This document shows, one piece after another, positions 24,355 through 32,326 of a stretch of DNA of 37,212 nucleotides; the stretch's first letter is position 1, and every line of letters starts with the position of its first letter. The notes below the pieces were generated by a model that saw nothing but the letters and a program-made list of their open reading frames with translations, was not told where the DNA came from and searched no databases. Origin of the DNA: Limnochordia bacterium (GTDB taxonomy: Bacteria > Bacillota > Limnochordia > Darwinibacteriales > DTU012). The DNA lies in NCBI GenBank assembly GCA_007116145.1, contig SKJB01000036.1:1-37212 (forward strand), written 5' to 3'. A program made the translations under genes and the position numbers.

Positions 24355-25809
24355 ATGGAATTTTTGTCAAAGGGTAAGCCTGAAGATAGACACAGACTAA
24401 TAATATTAACTGATATGGAGAATGAACCTGACGACTCACAAACGATGGTAAAATTACTAATGTATTCAAACGAAATTGATATTGAAGGTTTGATTGCTGT
24501 AACCTCAAGGCACCTGCCTCAATTAGTATTTCCAGAGAGTATTGTAGACCGTGTAAAAGCGTTTGGTGTTGTAAGAAAAAATCTCCTAAAGCATGCTACG
24601 GGGTGGCCAACTGAGGAGTATCTACTTGAAAGAACCGCAGAAGGCCAGCGTGGATACGGCATGGAAGCTGTAGGAAAAGGAATGTCAACGGCTGGTTCGG
24701 AGCTTATTATTCAAGTGGTGGATAAAGATGATGATCGTCCTGTCTGGTTTGCAATCAATGCAGGTGGGAATACATTAGCTCAGGCTATTTGGGATGTTAG
24801 AGAAAGCAGAACACCAGAAGAATTCGAACGATTTCTATCCAAAATCAGGGTGTATGACGACTCAGGTCAAGATAATGCTGGAGCTTGGATGTGCCATGAA
24901 TTTCCATCTCTCTTTTATATCCGAAGCCAAAATCAGGTTTTTGGACTTTTCGGCCCAAAAGAGAAATTAGGTCCACAACCCTGGCTACCACTGGATCAAT
25001 ATGATTGGGCAGAACTTAATGTAAGAACCAGGCATGGTGTGTTAGGAGCTTTATATCCTCAAAGAATGATTAAAGATGGTAGCTTTCACTTTATCGAAGG
25101 TGGAGGCACAACTTCATGGCTTGGTCTTGTAAATAAAGGGCTTTTTGAGCCTGAACAGATAACCTGGGGCGGCTGGGGCGGTCGTTTTTCGTGGGAGAAG
25201 GAAGAGGTAGCAGCAGGGCAATCCACAGTTGATAAGCTTGAACCACCCTACAGCCCGTTTTTGATGTATCCACAGGCATCTGATTTTTCCTTTGTTTGGG
25301 AAGAAACCGATGAATGGAAAGCGTATTCGAGTAAAAAGAAAAACAAGGAAGATTGGCACATGTATGCTCCTCTCTGGAGATGGCGGGAAGCTTATACAAA
25401 TGACTTTAAAGCACGCATGGACTGGTGTGTATGTGACTATCTTCATGCAAACCATAATCCAGTTATTAATCTATTCGGAGATGAAAACCGCACAATCGCT
25501 TTTTTCTCGGTTGAAAAAGGGGAAGAAGTACAACTAGATGCATCAAAATCATGGGATCCGGATAACAGAATACGGTATTATTCAACGACTCCTCCTGAGA
25601 GTTTGTTGTTTCACTGGTTCTTGTATCCCGAGGCAGGAACCTACGATGGAACTATTGCAATTAGCGGAGAAAGAGAATCCATATCATCGATAAAAATTCC
25701 CGATGATGCTAGTGGCAAACAGATACATGTCATTTTAGAAGTTAAGGATCAGGATTCAGATGCTCCTCTTACTTCATATCGACGAATTGTCATGGATGTC
25801 AAGAAGTAA
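24355..25809 (+). CDS. DUF1593 protein: nucleoside-hydrolase-like domain with Sde0182-type C-terminus
   Basis: 484 residues. The N-terminal domain (about 14-290) starts RLIILTDMENEPDDSQTMVK, the DUF1593 form of the nucleoside-hydrolase metal-binding motif. It continues with FAINAGGNTLAQAIWDVR, which corresponds to the next conserved strand, and ends with WGGWGGRF. The C-terminal ~150 residues (DASKSWDPDNRIRYYST, LLFHWFLYPEAGTY) form a beta-sandwich like that in the Saccharophagus Sde_0182 protein. Many relatives are secreted cellulose-associated proteins; this one has no signal peptide and should be cytoplasmic. The enzyme activity of the family is not established; hydrolysis of an N- or O-glycosidic bond is plausible. 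RBS AAGGAG is 11 bases before the ATG. Confidence 0.8.
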   Translation: MEFLSKGKPEDRHRLIILTDMENEPDDSQTMVKLLMYSNEIDIEGLIAVTSRHLPQLVFPESIVDRVKAFGVVRKNLLKHATGWPTEEYLLERTAEGQRGYGMEAVGKGMSTAGSELIIQVVDKDDDRPVWFAINAGGNTLAQAIWDVRESRTPEEFERFLSKIRVYDDSGQDNAGAWMCHEFPSLFYIRSQNQVFGLFGPKEKLGPQPWLPLDQYDWAELNVRTRHGVLGALYPQRMIKDGSFHFIEGGGTTSWLGLVNKGLFEPEQITWGGWGGRFSWEKEEVAAGQSTVDKLEPPYSPFLMYPQASDFSFVWEETDEWKAYSSKKKNKEDWHMYAPLWRWREAYTNDFKARMDWCVCDYLHANHNPVINLFGDENRTIAFFSVEKGEEVQLDASKSWDPDNRIRYYSTTPPESLLFHWFLYPEAGTYDGTIAISGERESISSIKIPDDASGKQIHVILEVKDQDSDAPLTSYRRIVMDVKK

Positions 25810-25913
25810 TCTACCCTTACTCCGGTTTGATTTTTAATCATTTTAACCCTGCAAGGCTTGATAAATCCTTTGTGCATTAGACATTATCCAAAATAAAACG
25901 GGGGTAACTAGAA

Positions 25914-27437
25914 ATGGAAAGACCGAATATTTTGTTGGTATTTACGGACCAACAGCGTTTTGACACCATTGAAGCATTAGGTAATCCAGTTATAAAGACG
26001 CCAGTCTTAAATAAACTTGTAGAAAATGGAATAACATTTACAAGGGCATATACGCCCTGTCCAGTATGTGCACCTGCAAGATATTCAATGCATACAGGAC
26101 AGATGCCGCATAGAACAGATTTATTTGAGAATGGTCGTATGCCAGAAGGTAGAAAGAGTTTTATGGAAGTTCTTAAGGAAAATGGCTATCAGACTTTTGG
26201 TGCAGGAAAAATGCATTTTAGCTTTGAAACGGGAAAAAGTACAATGTGGGGTTTTGATCAAAGAGCAGTGTGCGACGAGAACGAAAGGTTAGAAAAGAAC
26301 GAGTTTTATCAAAATTGCAAAGATAACGGATATGATCATGTGTATGATTATAAAGGCGTAAGAGGTGAAATGTACTATATTCCGCAGGTATCTCAATTGC
26401 CAGAGAGACTGCATCATTCAGCGTGGACTGCAGATTCAACCATTAAGTTTCTTAAAGGAAGAGAGGAAGACAAACCATTTTTTGCAATGACCTCATTTGA
26501 AAAGCCACATCCTCCGTTTGAACCGCCTGTACCTTGGAACAAGTTATATCGTGGACCTAATATGCCGCTCCCTAAAAGACCCGAAAAACCGGAAGCGATG
26601 CAGACCTTGTGGAATCAGTTCCAAAACAGATATAAGTATCGAGATCAAGGAATGGATGATAACTTGATCCGCCAAATGAAAGCTTATTATTATGCTGAAA
26701 TATCATTTGTAGATTACAATCTAGGAAGATTGTTAAAGTATATGGAAGAAGACAATATTTTAGATAATACGCTTATTATTTACACCTCAGACCACGGAGA
26801 GATGCTTGGGGATTATAACTGTTTTGGGAAACGATGCTTTCTAGACTCAGCAGCGAGGATTCCTATGATTCTACAATATCCTGGCTGCGAGGAGAACAAG
26901 AAATGTAATACACCAGTGTCGTTGATAGATATTATGCCAACGTTCTTAGAGTTTGCTGGTATTCCTGCTGAGGAAGATTATTCAGGAGTAAGCTTATTGA
27001 AAATTCTTGATGGTACCAGTAATAGAGATATGATTATTGGGCAGTATGAGCAAGAAGGATATGCTTCGTATATGGCACTAAATGAAGAATACAAGTATAT
27101 TTATTCTGCGCCAGACAATAAAGAATTCCTTTTTGATCTTACTATCGATCCAGAAGAAACAAGGAATAAGGCATATAGTCCGTTGTACTTTGAAAAGACA
27201 AAGGAAATGAGAGATCAACTTATTAACTATTTCAAGCAAGAAGGGTATATGACACCAATTGAAGAGAATGATTGGAAGAAGTTTCCAATTAAAGAAATGC
27301 CAGATGACCCCGATGCATATCTGCTGTTTCAAGATCACGAAAGCAGCATTCCACATATCCCTGGGTATGAAACAGATGCTAATTCTAAAAAGTTTTTTAA
27401 ATTTGCATGGTATGATAAGCTGTATCATAAAGTATAG
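25914..27437 (+). CDS. type I sulfatase (Cys-type), cytoplasmic
   Basis: 507 residues of the alkaline-phosphatase-fold sulfatase family. The modification motif CAPAR (C52-R56, within PVCAPARYSMHTGQ) fits C-x-P-x-R, so C52 must be converted to formylglycine. Metal and sulfate ligands are seen in NILLVFTDQQRFD, FEKPHPPFEPP and YTSDHGEMLGDYN; the C-terminus has FLFDLTIDPEETRN. There is no signal peptide, so it acts on imported sulfated molecules rather than on polymer outside. It is the last gene of the racemase-transketolase-DUF1593 run, 104 bases after DUF1593, with a GGGGG-containing RBS. Overall form resembles choline-sulfatase or glycan sulfatases; the substrate is unknown. A terminator lies 125 bases downstream. 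Confidence 0.88.
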   Translation: MERPNILLVFTDQQRFDTIEALGNPVIKTPVLNKLVENGITFTRAYTPCPVCAPARYSMHTGQMPHRTDLFENGRMPEGRKSFMEVLKENGYQTFGAGKMHFSFETGKSTMWGFDQRAVCDENERLEKNEFYQNCKDNGYDHVYDYKGVRGEMYYIPQVSQLPERLHHSAWTADSTIKFLKGREEDKPFFAMTSFEKPHPPFEPPVPWNKLYRGPNMPLPKRPEKPEAMQTLWNQFQNRYKYRDQGMDDNLIRQMKAYYYAEISFVDYNLGRLLKYMEEDNILDNTLIIYTSDHGEMLGDYNCFGKRCFLDSAARIPMILQYPGCEENKKCNTPVSLIDIMPTFLEFAGIPAEEDYSGVSLLKILDGTSNRDMIIGQYEQEGYASYMALNEEYKYIYSAPDNKEFLFDLTIDPEETRNKAYSPLYFEKTKEMRDQLINYFKQEGYMTPIEENDWKKFPIKEMPDDPDAYLLFQDHESSIPHIPGYETDANSKKFFKFAWYDKLYHKV

Positions 27438-27494
27438 CCTACGAGCCTGTTCAGAAGAGTGCTTCAGACGCATTTTCGACCCGAGTGTGTGTTA

Positions 27495-27524
27495 CTTCGA
27501 TGACTTTTCGAGTTTACTTCTAGC
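27495..27524. repeat. 30-bp dispersed repeat, copy 2
   Basis: Matches 14376-14405 at 29 of 30 positions in the same orientation; flanking sequence differs. Confidence 0.7.
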
Positions 27525-27561
27525 AAGGATGTATACGTTTCTACCAAATTCGTTACAAAGA

Positions 27562-27611
27562 TAGGACTAAGCAAACACATGCGCTGTTTTTGCTTAGTCC
27601 TACTTTTATTG
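27562..27611 (+). terminator. intrinsic terminator of the sulfatase operon
   Basis: TAGGACTAAGCAAA (27562-27575) and TTTGCTTAGTCCTA (27589-27602) form a perfect 14-bp stem with a 13-nt loop, followed by CTTTTATTG. Confidence 0.75.
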
Positions 27612-27700
27612 TAGTGGGCCAAGGAAAAGGAAAGATCACGGAATCTCTAGCGTTCCTAAGCAGGTGGTTGATTCTCAAAGAATCTACGTACAATCTCTTA

Positions 27701-27729
27701 TTGACATCGGGATGGTTAGCTGATATAGT
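27701..27729 (+). promoter_or_regulatory. promoter of the NAS/FeoA-feoB operon
   Basis: TTGACA (27701-27706), 17-base spacer, TATAGT (27724-27729). This is the best promoter between the terminator and the gene start and gives a leader of about 155 bases. Confidence 0.7.
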
Positions 27730-27744
27730 TGGCATGGGACAATT

Positions 27745-27763
27745 GACAATGATTTTCATTCCC
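27745..27763. promoter_or_regulatory. candidate Fur box
   Basis: GACAATGATTTTCATTCCC matches the classical 19-base Fur consensus (GATAATGATAATCATTATC) at 14 of 19 positions, with the core dyad AATGA-TTT-TCATT intact. It begins about 15 bases after the -10 element, so a bound repressor would block early transcription. The match was found by eye, and the local regulator's true consensus is unknown. Confidence 0.5.
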
Positions 27764-27890
27764 TGCGGCGACTCCTCAGGTCGATGAAGCGCCTATACGG
27801 GGAAGCTGTTTCATCTCGTAGTTTGATAACATGTCCTACGGTTTGATGGTGGTCAACGGTCCTCACACACTTTTGAAGGAAGGTGTTTAT

Positions 27891-28769
27891 GTGATATCGA
27901 CACAAATCTCAATGAAAAAACCGAGAACGTTTAAGTGCCGGATAACTGCCCTTTTGCTAAATGCAGTTAAAGGAATAGAAGAGTTAGGCGCACAGTGTAT
28001 TCCTTTAGGCCGAATCCACACCTCTATGTTTTATCGGAAAATGATTGCTAAAGAAATCCTACTTGCGGGGTTAGAGCCTGGTATGCGCATACTCCATATT
28101 GGCAGTGGTCGGTTACCAATGACGGCAATATCCCTGGCGGAAAGGGGTTTTACTGTCGACGCCATGGATAATGATTCCAGATCCGTTGAACTGTCTAAAA
28201 GGGTAATTAGCAAATTGGGCTACGAAGGTCAAGTTACGGTTCTGCTTGGCGACGGGTGTCATGTCGACTGTTCGGAATACGATGCGGTCCTGTTGTCACT
28301 CCACATTATGCCCAAGGAAGAGGTCATAGGTCAAGTGTTACAGAGTCTAAAAAAGGAAGGACGGCTGGTGTATCGCAATCCCCGAGGATTGTTTAACTAT
28401 TTCTATGCTAGAGTGTACCCTAGAGACTTAGCCAACCAATACTCGTATCGCACTACGGACCAATCTCTAGGCAAAGAAACTGTTGTAATACATAACATGC
28501 ACAGTACATCGAGCACTGTTTCTCTGAGTTCGATGGTTGTGGGAAACTCCGGTACAATACTATCTGCTGCGCCAATATCCCAGGCTACATCTATGGGGAT
28601 TCGTCCTGGAAAACAGGTGACTGTTCAAGCGATTCAACACTTTGGGGGTCCATATATTGTAGCTATTGATAATCGCTCTGTGGCTGTACCCCGTTCGTTA
28701 GCCGCCAAAATTCAAATAGGTAAGTTAGGTGATTCCCATGAGACAGAGTGCATTACAGCATCCAGCTAA
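27891..28769 (+). CDS. nicotianamine-synthase/CntL-like domain fused to FeoA
   Basis: 292 residues from the GTG at 27891, which has AAGGTG five bases upstream; an in-frame start at 27831 has no such site. Residues ~40-170 form a SAM-binding domain. Its first motif, RILHIGSGRLPMTAISLAER, is the GSG-x-(L/F)-P-(M/L)-T form seen in nicotianamine synthases and staphylopine-pathway CntL, not the usual methyltransferase G-x-G-x-G. DAMDNDSRSVELSKRVI, YDAVLLSLHIMPKEEVI and GRLVYRNPRG complete it. These enzymes transfer an aminobutyrate group from S-adenosylmethionine. Residues ~210-277 (SLSSMVVGNSGTILSA, ATSMGIRPGKQVTVQAI, VAVPRSLAAKIQIG) are an SH3-like FeoA domain. The stop lies 32 bases inside feoB, so the two products are coupled. 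The enzymatic product is unknown. Confidence 0.7.
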   Translation: MISTQISMKKPRTFKCRITALLLNAVKGIEELGAQCIPLGRIHTSMFYRKMIAKEILLAGLEPGMRILHIGSGRLPMTAISLAERGFTVDAMDNDSRSVELSKRVISKLGYEGQVTVLLGDGCHVDCSEYDAVLLSLHIMPKEEVIGQVLQSLKKEGRLVYRNPRGLFNYFYARVYPRDLANQYSYRTTDQSLGKETVVIHNMHSTSSTVSLSSMVVGNSGTILSAAPISQATSMGIRPGKQVTVQAIQHFGGPYIVAIDNRSVAVPRSLAAKIQIGKLGDSHETECITASS

Positions 28770-30474
28770 ACCCACAATTTTGCTAATTGGACCTCCGAAC
28801 GTTGGCAAAAGCGCCCTATTTAATCAATTGACTTCCATGAATGTTAGTGTTGGTAACTATGCTGGCACTACTGTGGAATTCTCGGCTTGTGACATTAACT
28901 TGCACGGCAATACTGTCAAGCTGATTGACGTCCCAGGGACATACACTCTCCACTCTGCTAATGAAGCAGAAAAAGTCGCTGTCGATATGCTCAATCAGAA
29001 GCCAGACGCAGTAGTAGTTACTCTAGATGCCAACAGCTTGGAGCCGAGCTTATATTTGCTATTACAGATTCTTGCCTATCAGATCCCTACTATGGCAGTG
29101 ATCAATCGATGGGATCTAGCTGAGAAAAGAGGTGTATCCTTTGATCTAGACGGTTTTTCTCAGGAACTTGGCATATCGGTAGTTCCTACTGTGGCCATAG
29201 AGGGGGAAGGTCTCGGTGAGTTAAGAGAAAAATTATCTGGGATGTTAACAGCCCCTAACCCACACAAATTGGCACACGAGTTGACATCAGAAGCAAGATG
29301 GATAATGGTAGATGATTTATTAGCGCGGTATGTATCATCCCAACCGAGTATCGCTACAGGAGAGTCCTGGGGTGCTAAGCTTGTGAATCCCTGGCCCGGT
29401 ATTCCTCTCGCTATGCTTATTGTCAGTGCAGTGTTTGCTGTGGTTATCGGACTAGGAATGGGTCTACGGAACTTTCTTCTCTTACCCTTGTTTAGGGGTG
29501 TCTTAATTCCTATTGTGGTCGGAATGATCGAAGCATTGACACCAACAGGCCTATTGCAGAGAGTTCTTATTGGCGAGTATGGTTTCTTAATTAAGGGAAT
29601 TGAATGGCCATTTACTCTCGTGCTGCCTTACGTATTCTCGTTTTATCTAGCTTTGAGTTTTTTGGAAGATACGGGGTATTTGCCAAGACTCGGTGTCCTA
29701 CTTGATGGTCTATTACAAAAAATTGGTCTGCAGGGATCGAGTGTGATTCCTTTGTTGCTCGGATATGGATGTGGTATTCCAGGGATTCTAGCAACTCGTT
29801 CTTTTGGTTCACATAAAGAGCGCTTATCTGTTTCTTTATTAATCTGCCTTGCTGTCCCATGTATCTCACAGACTGGAGCCTTTATCTCCTTGCTAGCTGC
29901 ACATTCTTTTTTACTAATTATTGCAACGTTTGGGGTATCTGTGATGGCACTAATTGTTGCTGGCTTGATTCTAGATAAAGTATTAGTAGAGAAGAAGGTG
30001 TTTTCCTTGATGGAGATTCCCGATCTTCTTTGGCCGAAACCACGCATAATTGCAAAAAAAGTGTGGAACAGGCTACGTAACTACGTATTTGATGGAGCTC
30101 TACCCATGTTTTGGGCGATAGCTGCAGCAGCTGTGCTTTATGAAAGTGGTATCATGGCGGTATGGGGGAATCTGATTAGTCCGATTGTCATTGGTTGGTT
30201 ACGCTTGCCAGAAGCGGCATCTGTTCCACTAGTATTAGGCATTCTTCGACGAGAACTCACTGTTTTGCCGTTGATTGATATGGATCTCACGTCACTCCAG
30301 CTCTTCACGGGTGCTGTAGTTGGTCTATTCTATGTGCCGTGCATTGCGATGGTGGGGACACTAAGCCGCGAGTTCAAGCTGCCAACTGCTCTTGCGATTC
30401 TTGGAACAACCACGTTTGTGGCAATTTTTGTCGGAGGTATTGTGGCTAGAGTAGGCGTTCTGCTACATTTTTAG
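28738..30474 (+). CDS. feoB: variant ferrous iron/divalent metal transporter FeoB
   Basis: 578 residues from the ATG at 28738 (AGGTGAT four bases upstream; GTG at 28729 is an alternative). The N-terminal G domain has G1 GPPNVGKS (18-25), NYAGTTVEF, G3 DVPGTY and G4 as INRWD. After the G domain come about eight to ten membrane spans. Differences from classical FeoB: it is shorter (E. coli protein ~770); G4 has INRWD where N-x-x-D usually reads NMxD; and the first gate motif reads GYGCGIPG instead of GFGCNVPA. The second gate block GLFYVPCIAMVGTL keeps the Cys-Pro pair. It overlaps the NAS/FeoA fusion gene, so both belong to one metal-uptake unit. Metal specificity may not be plain Fe(II). Confidence 0.85.
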   Translation: MRQSALQHPAKPTILLIGPPNVGKSALFNQLTSMNVSVGNYAGTTVEFSACDINLHGNTVKLIDVPGTYTLHSANEAEKVAVDMLNQKPDAVVVTLDANSLEPSLYLLLQILAYQIPTMAVINRWDLAEKRGVSFDLDGFSQELGISVVPTVAIEGEGLGELREKLSGMLTAPNPHKLAHELTSEARWIMVDDLLARYVSSQPSIATGESWGAKLVNPWPGIPLAMLIVSAVFAVVIGLGMGLRNFLLLPLFRGVLIPIVVGMIEALTPTGLLQRVLIGEYGFLIKGIEWPFTLVLPYVFSFYLALSFLEDTGYLPRLGVLLDGLLQKIGLQGSSVIPLLLGYGCGIPGILATRSFGSHKERLSVSLLICLAVPCISQTGAFISLLAAHSFLLIIATFGVSVMALIVAGLILDKVLVEKKVFSLMEIPDLLWPKPRIIAKKVWNRLRNYVFDGALPMFWAIAAAAVLYESGIMAVWGNLISPIVIGWLRLPEAASVPLVLGILRRELTVLPLIDMDLTSLQLFTGAVVGLFYVPCIAMVGTLSREFKLPTALAILGTTTFVAIFVGGIVARVGVLLHF

Positions 30475-30517
30475 CATATTGAGTTTCCTTTGGATACATC
30501 AGATATTTATGCTTGGT

Positions 30518-30542
30518 AACACCGATCTTCTGGATCGGTGTT
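30518..30542 (+). terminator. hairpin downstream of feoB
   Basis: AACACCGATC (30518-30527) and GATCGGTGTT (30533-30542) form a perfect 10-bp stem with a 5-nt loop, 44 bases after the feoB stop. The T-run is absent beyond GTT, so termination strength is uncertain. Confidence 0.6.
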
Positions 30543-30646
30543 CTGTGATCGCCAGCTTTTAGCGAGCGACAGCAATTTGGCGTCTGATCGACAAACGGAA
30601 ATCGAGATGATCTCACTATCTATCTATTTCGAATTAGACCCTGATG

Positions 30647-30655
30647 TGTTATAAT
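30647..30655 (+). promoter_or_regulatory. extended -10 promoter for the first GH gene
   Basis: TGTTATAAT (30647-30655) is a perfect extended -10 element; no good -35 lies at the right distance. It would give a ~60-base leader. Confidence 0.5.
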
Positions 30656-30723
30656 AGTAGATGGTGGTCGCGGAGCCTGCGAGTTGAACAAATAATTGCT
30701 GTATGAAAGAAAGGAATGAAAAA

Positions 30724-32013
30724 ATGTCAAAGACGAAATTGGAAATAAAAGGAAAGCAGTTCTATATTAATGGTAAACTTACATATTCCACTATAGAGAA
30801 TAGTAATCCTGAAGTTCACGGTCTTTTAATGAATGCTCGTTTTATCCAGGGTATATTTGATGATAAGGAAGATAGGACTAGATTTAACCGGTTTGGAAGA
30901 ACGTTTGATCCAGATAAGAATACAGATGACCTGATTAAAGCTTTACCAGAGTGGTATAATTATGGTCTTCGGGCGTTTACTGTTGGTTTCCAAGGGGGAG
31001 GCCCATGTTTTACCATGGGTGGTAAAGAGAGATCGACGATTGATAATAATCCTTTTAGCAGTGATGGTACGGAAATTGATCCAGATTATCTAAAGAGAAT
31101 GGATAGGCTGATAAGAGCAGCTGACGATCTAGGAATGGTAGTAATAGTCTCTTATTTCTATTGGTCCCAAACCACCCCGCGCTTGAAAACGGGAAACGCG
31201 ATTGTTAATGCTGTGAAAGCAGCGTCAAATTTCCTGCGAGATAATGCTTATACAAATGTGATTATAGAGATTGCTAACGAGCATAACGTTAGCCCCTTTG
31301 GCGAACACGATCTTATTAGAACAGCACAGGGCATAAGTCTCTTAATGGATATTGCGAGAAAAGAATCGGGTGGTTTACCTGTAGGCTCAAGTGGTAGCGG
31401 CGGTTATATTAATCAAGAAGAGGCTGCAGCTAGTGATGTTGTCATTATTCATTCTAACAAACAGACCCGTCAAGGATATTATAATATGATCAAGCAGGTT
31501 CGGGAGTGGGAACCCAACAAACCAATAGTTTCTAATGAAGATTCCCAGGCAATTGGTCAATTGAAAGTGGCATACCAGTCCAGAACTTCATGGGGTTATT
31601 ACAATAATATGACTAAACAGGAACCGCCGGTTGATTGGAGTATAACCGAAGGTGAAGACAGATTTTTTGCTTATAGGATGGCGCAGGGTATCGGATTAGA
31701 GGTGCCTGTTTTACCAGAAGAAGAACAATTTCATTTACATGGTTTTGAAAAAGATATAGAGATCGAAGGGAAGCGTTGGATAAGGTTAGCCAGTCTTTAT
31801 CCAGAGACAATAGACTTTGTTGAGTTTTACAGGGATAATGAACTTGAATATGTTAGTTATGATGAATCATTTTCTGTTAATTTCAAAGGTAACTGGTCTC
31901 AGGGTCCCAGTAGAGTTAATGAGGGTGAGAAGTGGAAAGCTGTTATTCATCGCACAAATGGAGAGATTATCGTTAAAGAAAAGACAGTGCCCAAGGTTTC
32001 CACAGACGCCTAG
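30724..32013 (+). CDS. clan-A-like glycoside hydrolase (GH5-like), copy 1
   Basis: 429 residues from the ATG at 30724 (AAAGGA eight bases upstream), matching the start of its paralog; the ATG at 30703 adds seven codons without homology. The sequence has a TIM-barrel layout with ITKE-type landmarks: a conserved front block (HGLLMNARFIQGIFDD, NRFGRTFDP, GLRAFTVGFQGGGPCFT), then DLGMVVIVSYFYW. The candidate acid/base E186 is in IEIANEHN (strand 4 Asn-Glu) and the candidate nucleophile E272 in PIVSNEDSQA (strand 7). A beta-sandwich-like tail follows (~330-425). There is no signal peptide, so it is intracellular. The assignment to GH5 or another clan-A family is not certain, and the substrate is unknown. 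Confidence 0.7.
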   Translation: MSKTKLEIKGKQFYINGKLTYSTIENSNPEVHGLLMNARFIQGIFDDKEDRTRFNRFGRTFDPDKNTDDLIKALPEWYNYGLRAFTVGFQGGGPCFTMGGKERSTIDNNPFSSDGTEIDPDYLKRMDRLIRAADDLGMVVIVSYFYWSQTTPRLKTGNAIVNAVKAASNFLRDNAYTNVIIEIANEHNVSPFGEHDLIRTAQGISLLMDIARKESGGLPVGSSGSGGYINQEEAAASDVVIIHSNKQTRQGYYNMIKQVREWEPNKPIVSNEDSQAIGQLKVAYQSRTSWGYYNNMTKQEPPVDWSITEGEDRFFAYRMAQGIGLEVPVLPEEEQFHLHGFEKDIEIEGKRWIRLASLYPETIDFVEFYRDNELEYVSYDESFSVNFKGNWSQGPSRVNEGEKWKAVIHRTNGEIIVKEKTVPKVSTDA

Positions 32014-32053
32014 CTATAAACGAGTAATGGATAAAAATGATAAATCTATGTTA

Positions 32054-32123
32054 GGAGGGTTTGGTCCTCTAGCGGCTTCTAGATTGCTTTAGTCGTTAGT
32101 GGACTCCCTCCCTTTTTTTTTTT
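32054..32123 (+). terminator. intrinsic terminator between the two GH genes
   Basis: GGAGGG (32054-32059) pairs with CCCTCC (32106-32111), with additional GGTCC/GGAC and CTAGCG/CGTTAG pairing inside, followed by 11 T residues (32113-32123). The two GH genes are therefore probably separate transcripts. Confidence 0.7.
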
Positions 32124-32326
32124 GCCATACTAACACCTGTTTGGGATTGACGGCTGAGGATCCCGATTATTTTTGTTTTAAATAAAATATTGAATACAAA
32201 AAAAGATAATAGTAGCAGGATTTTCCGTGCTCCTACGAGAATATATAGGTATGGTGAGTGTCAGTTACATTCAATAGACAGCTATCCATTTTTCGATGGG
32301 GTTATGAAAAAAAGGAGGACTTTTAA

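Larger units (their letters stand above)
27438..27890. other. regulatory intergenic region between sulfatase and NAS/FeoA gene
   Basis: No gene. From left to right it holds one copy of a 30-bp dispersed repeat (27495-27524), a terminator (27562-27611), a consensus promoter (27701-27729), a Fur-box-like dyad (27745-27763), and the ribosome-binding site AAGGAAGGTG just before 27891. Confidence 0.7.

Noticed and set aside
25091-25455. Open frames on the minus strand inside the DUF1593 gene
   Set aside because: They have no family features or ribosome-binding sites and are shadows of the real gene on the plus strand.
29612-30047. Minus-strand open frames inside feoB
   Set aside because: Low-complexity shadows of a membrane-protein gene with no independent support.
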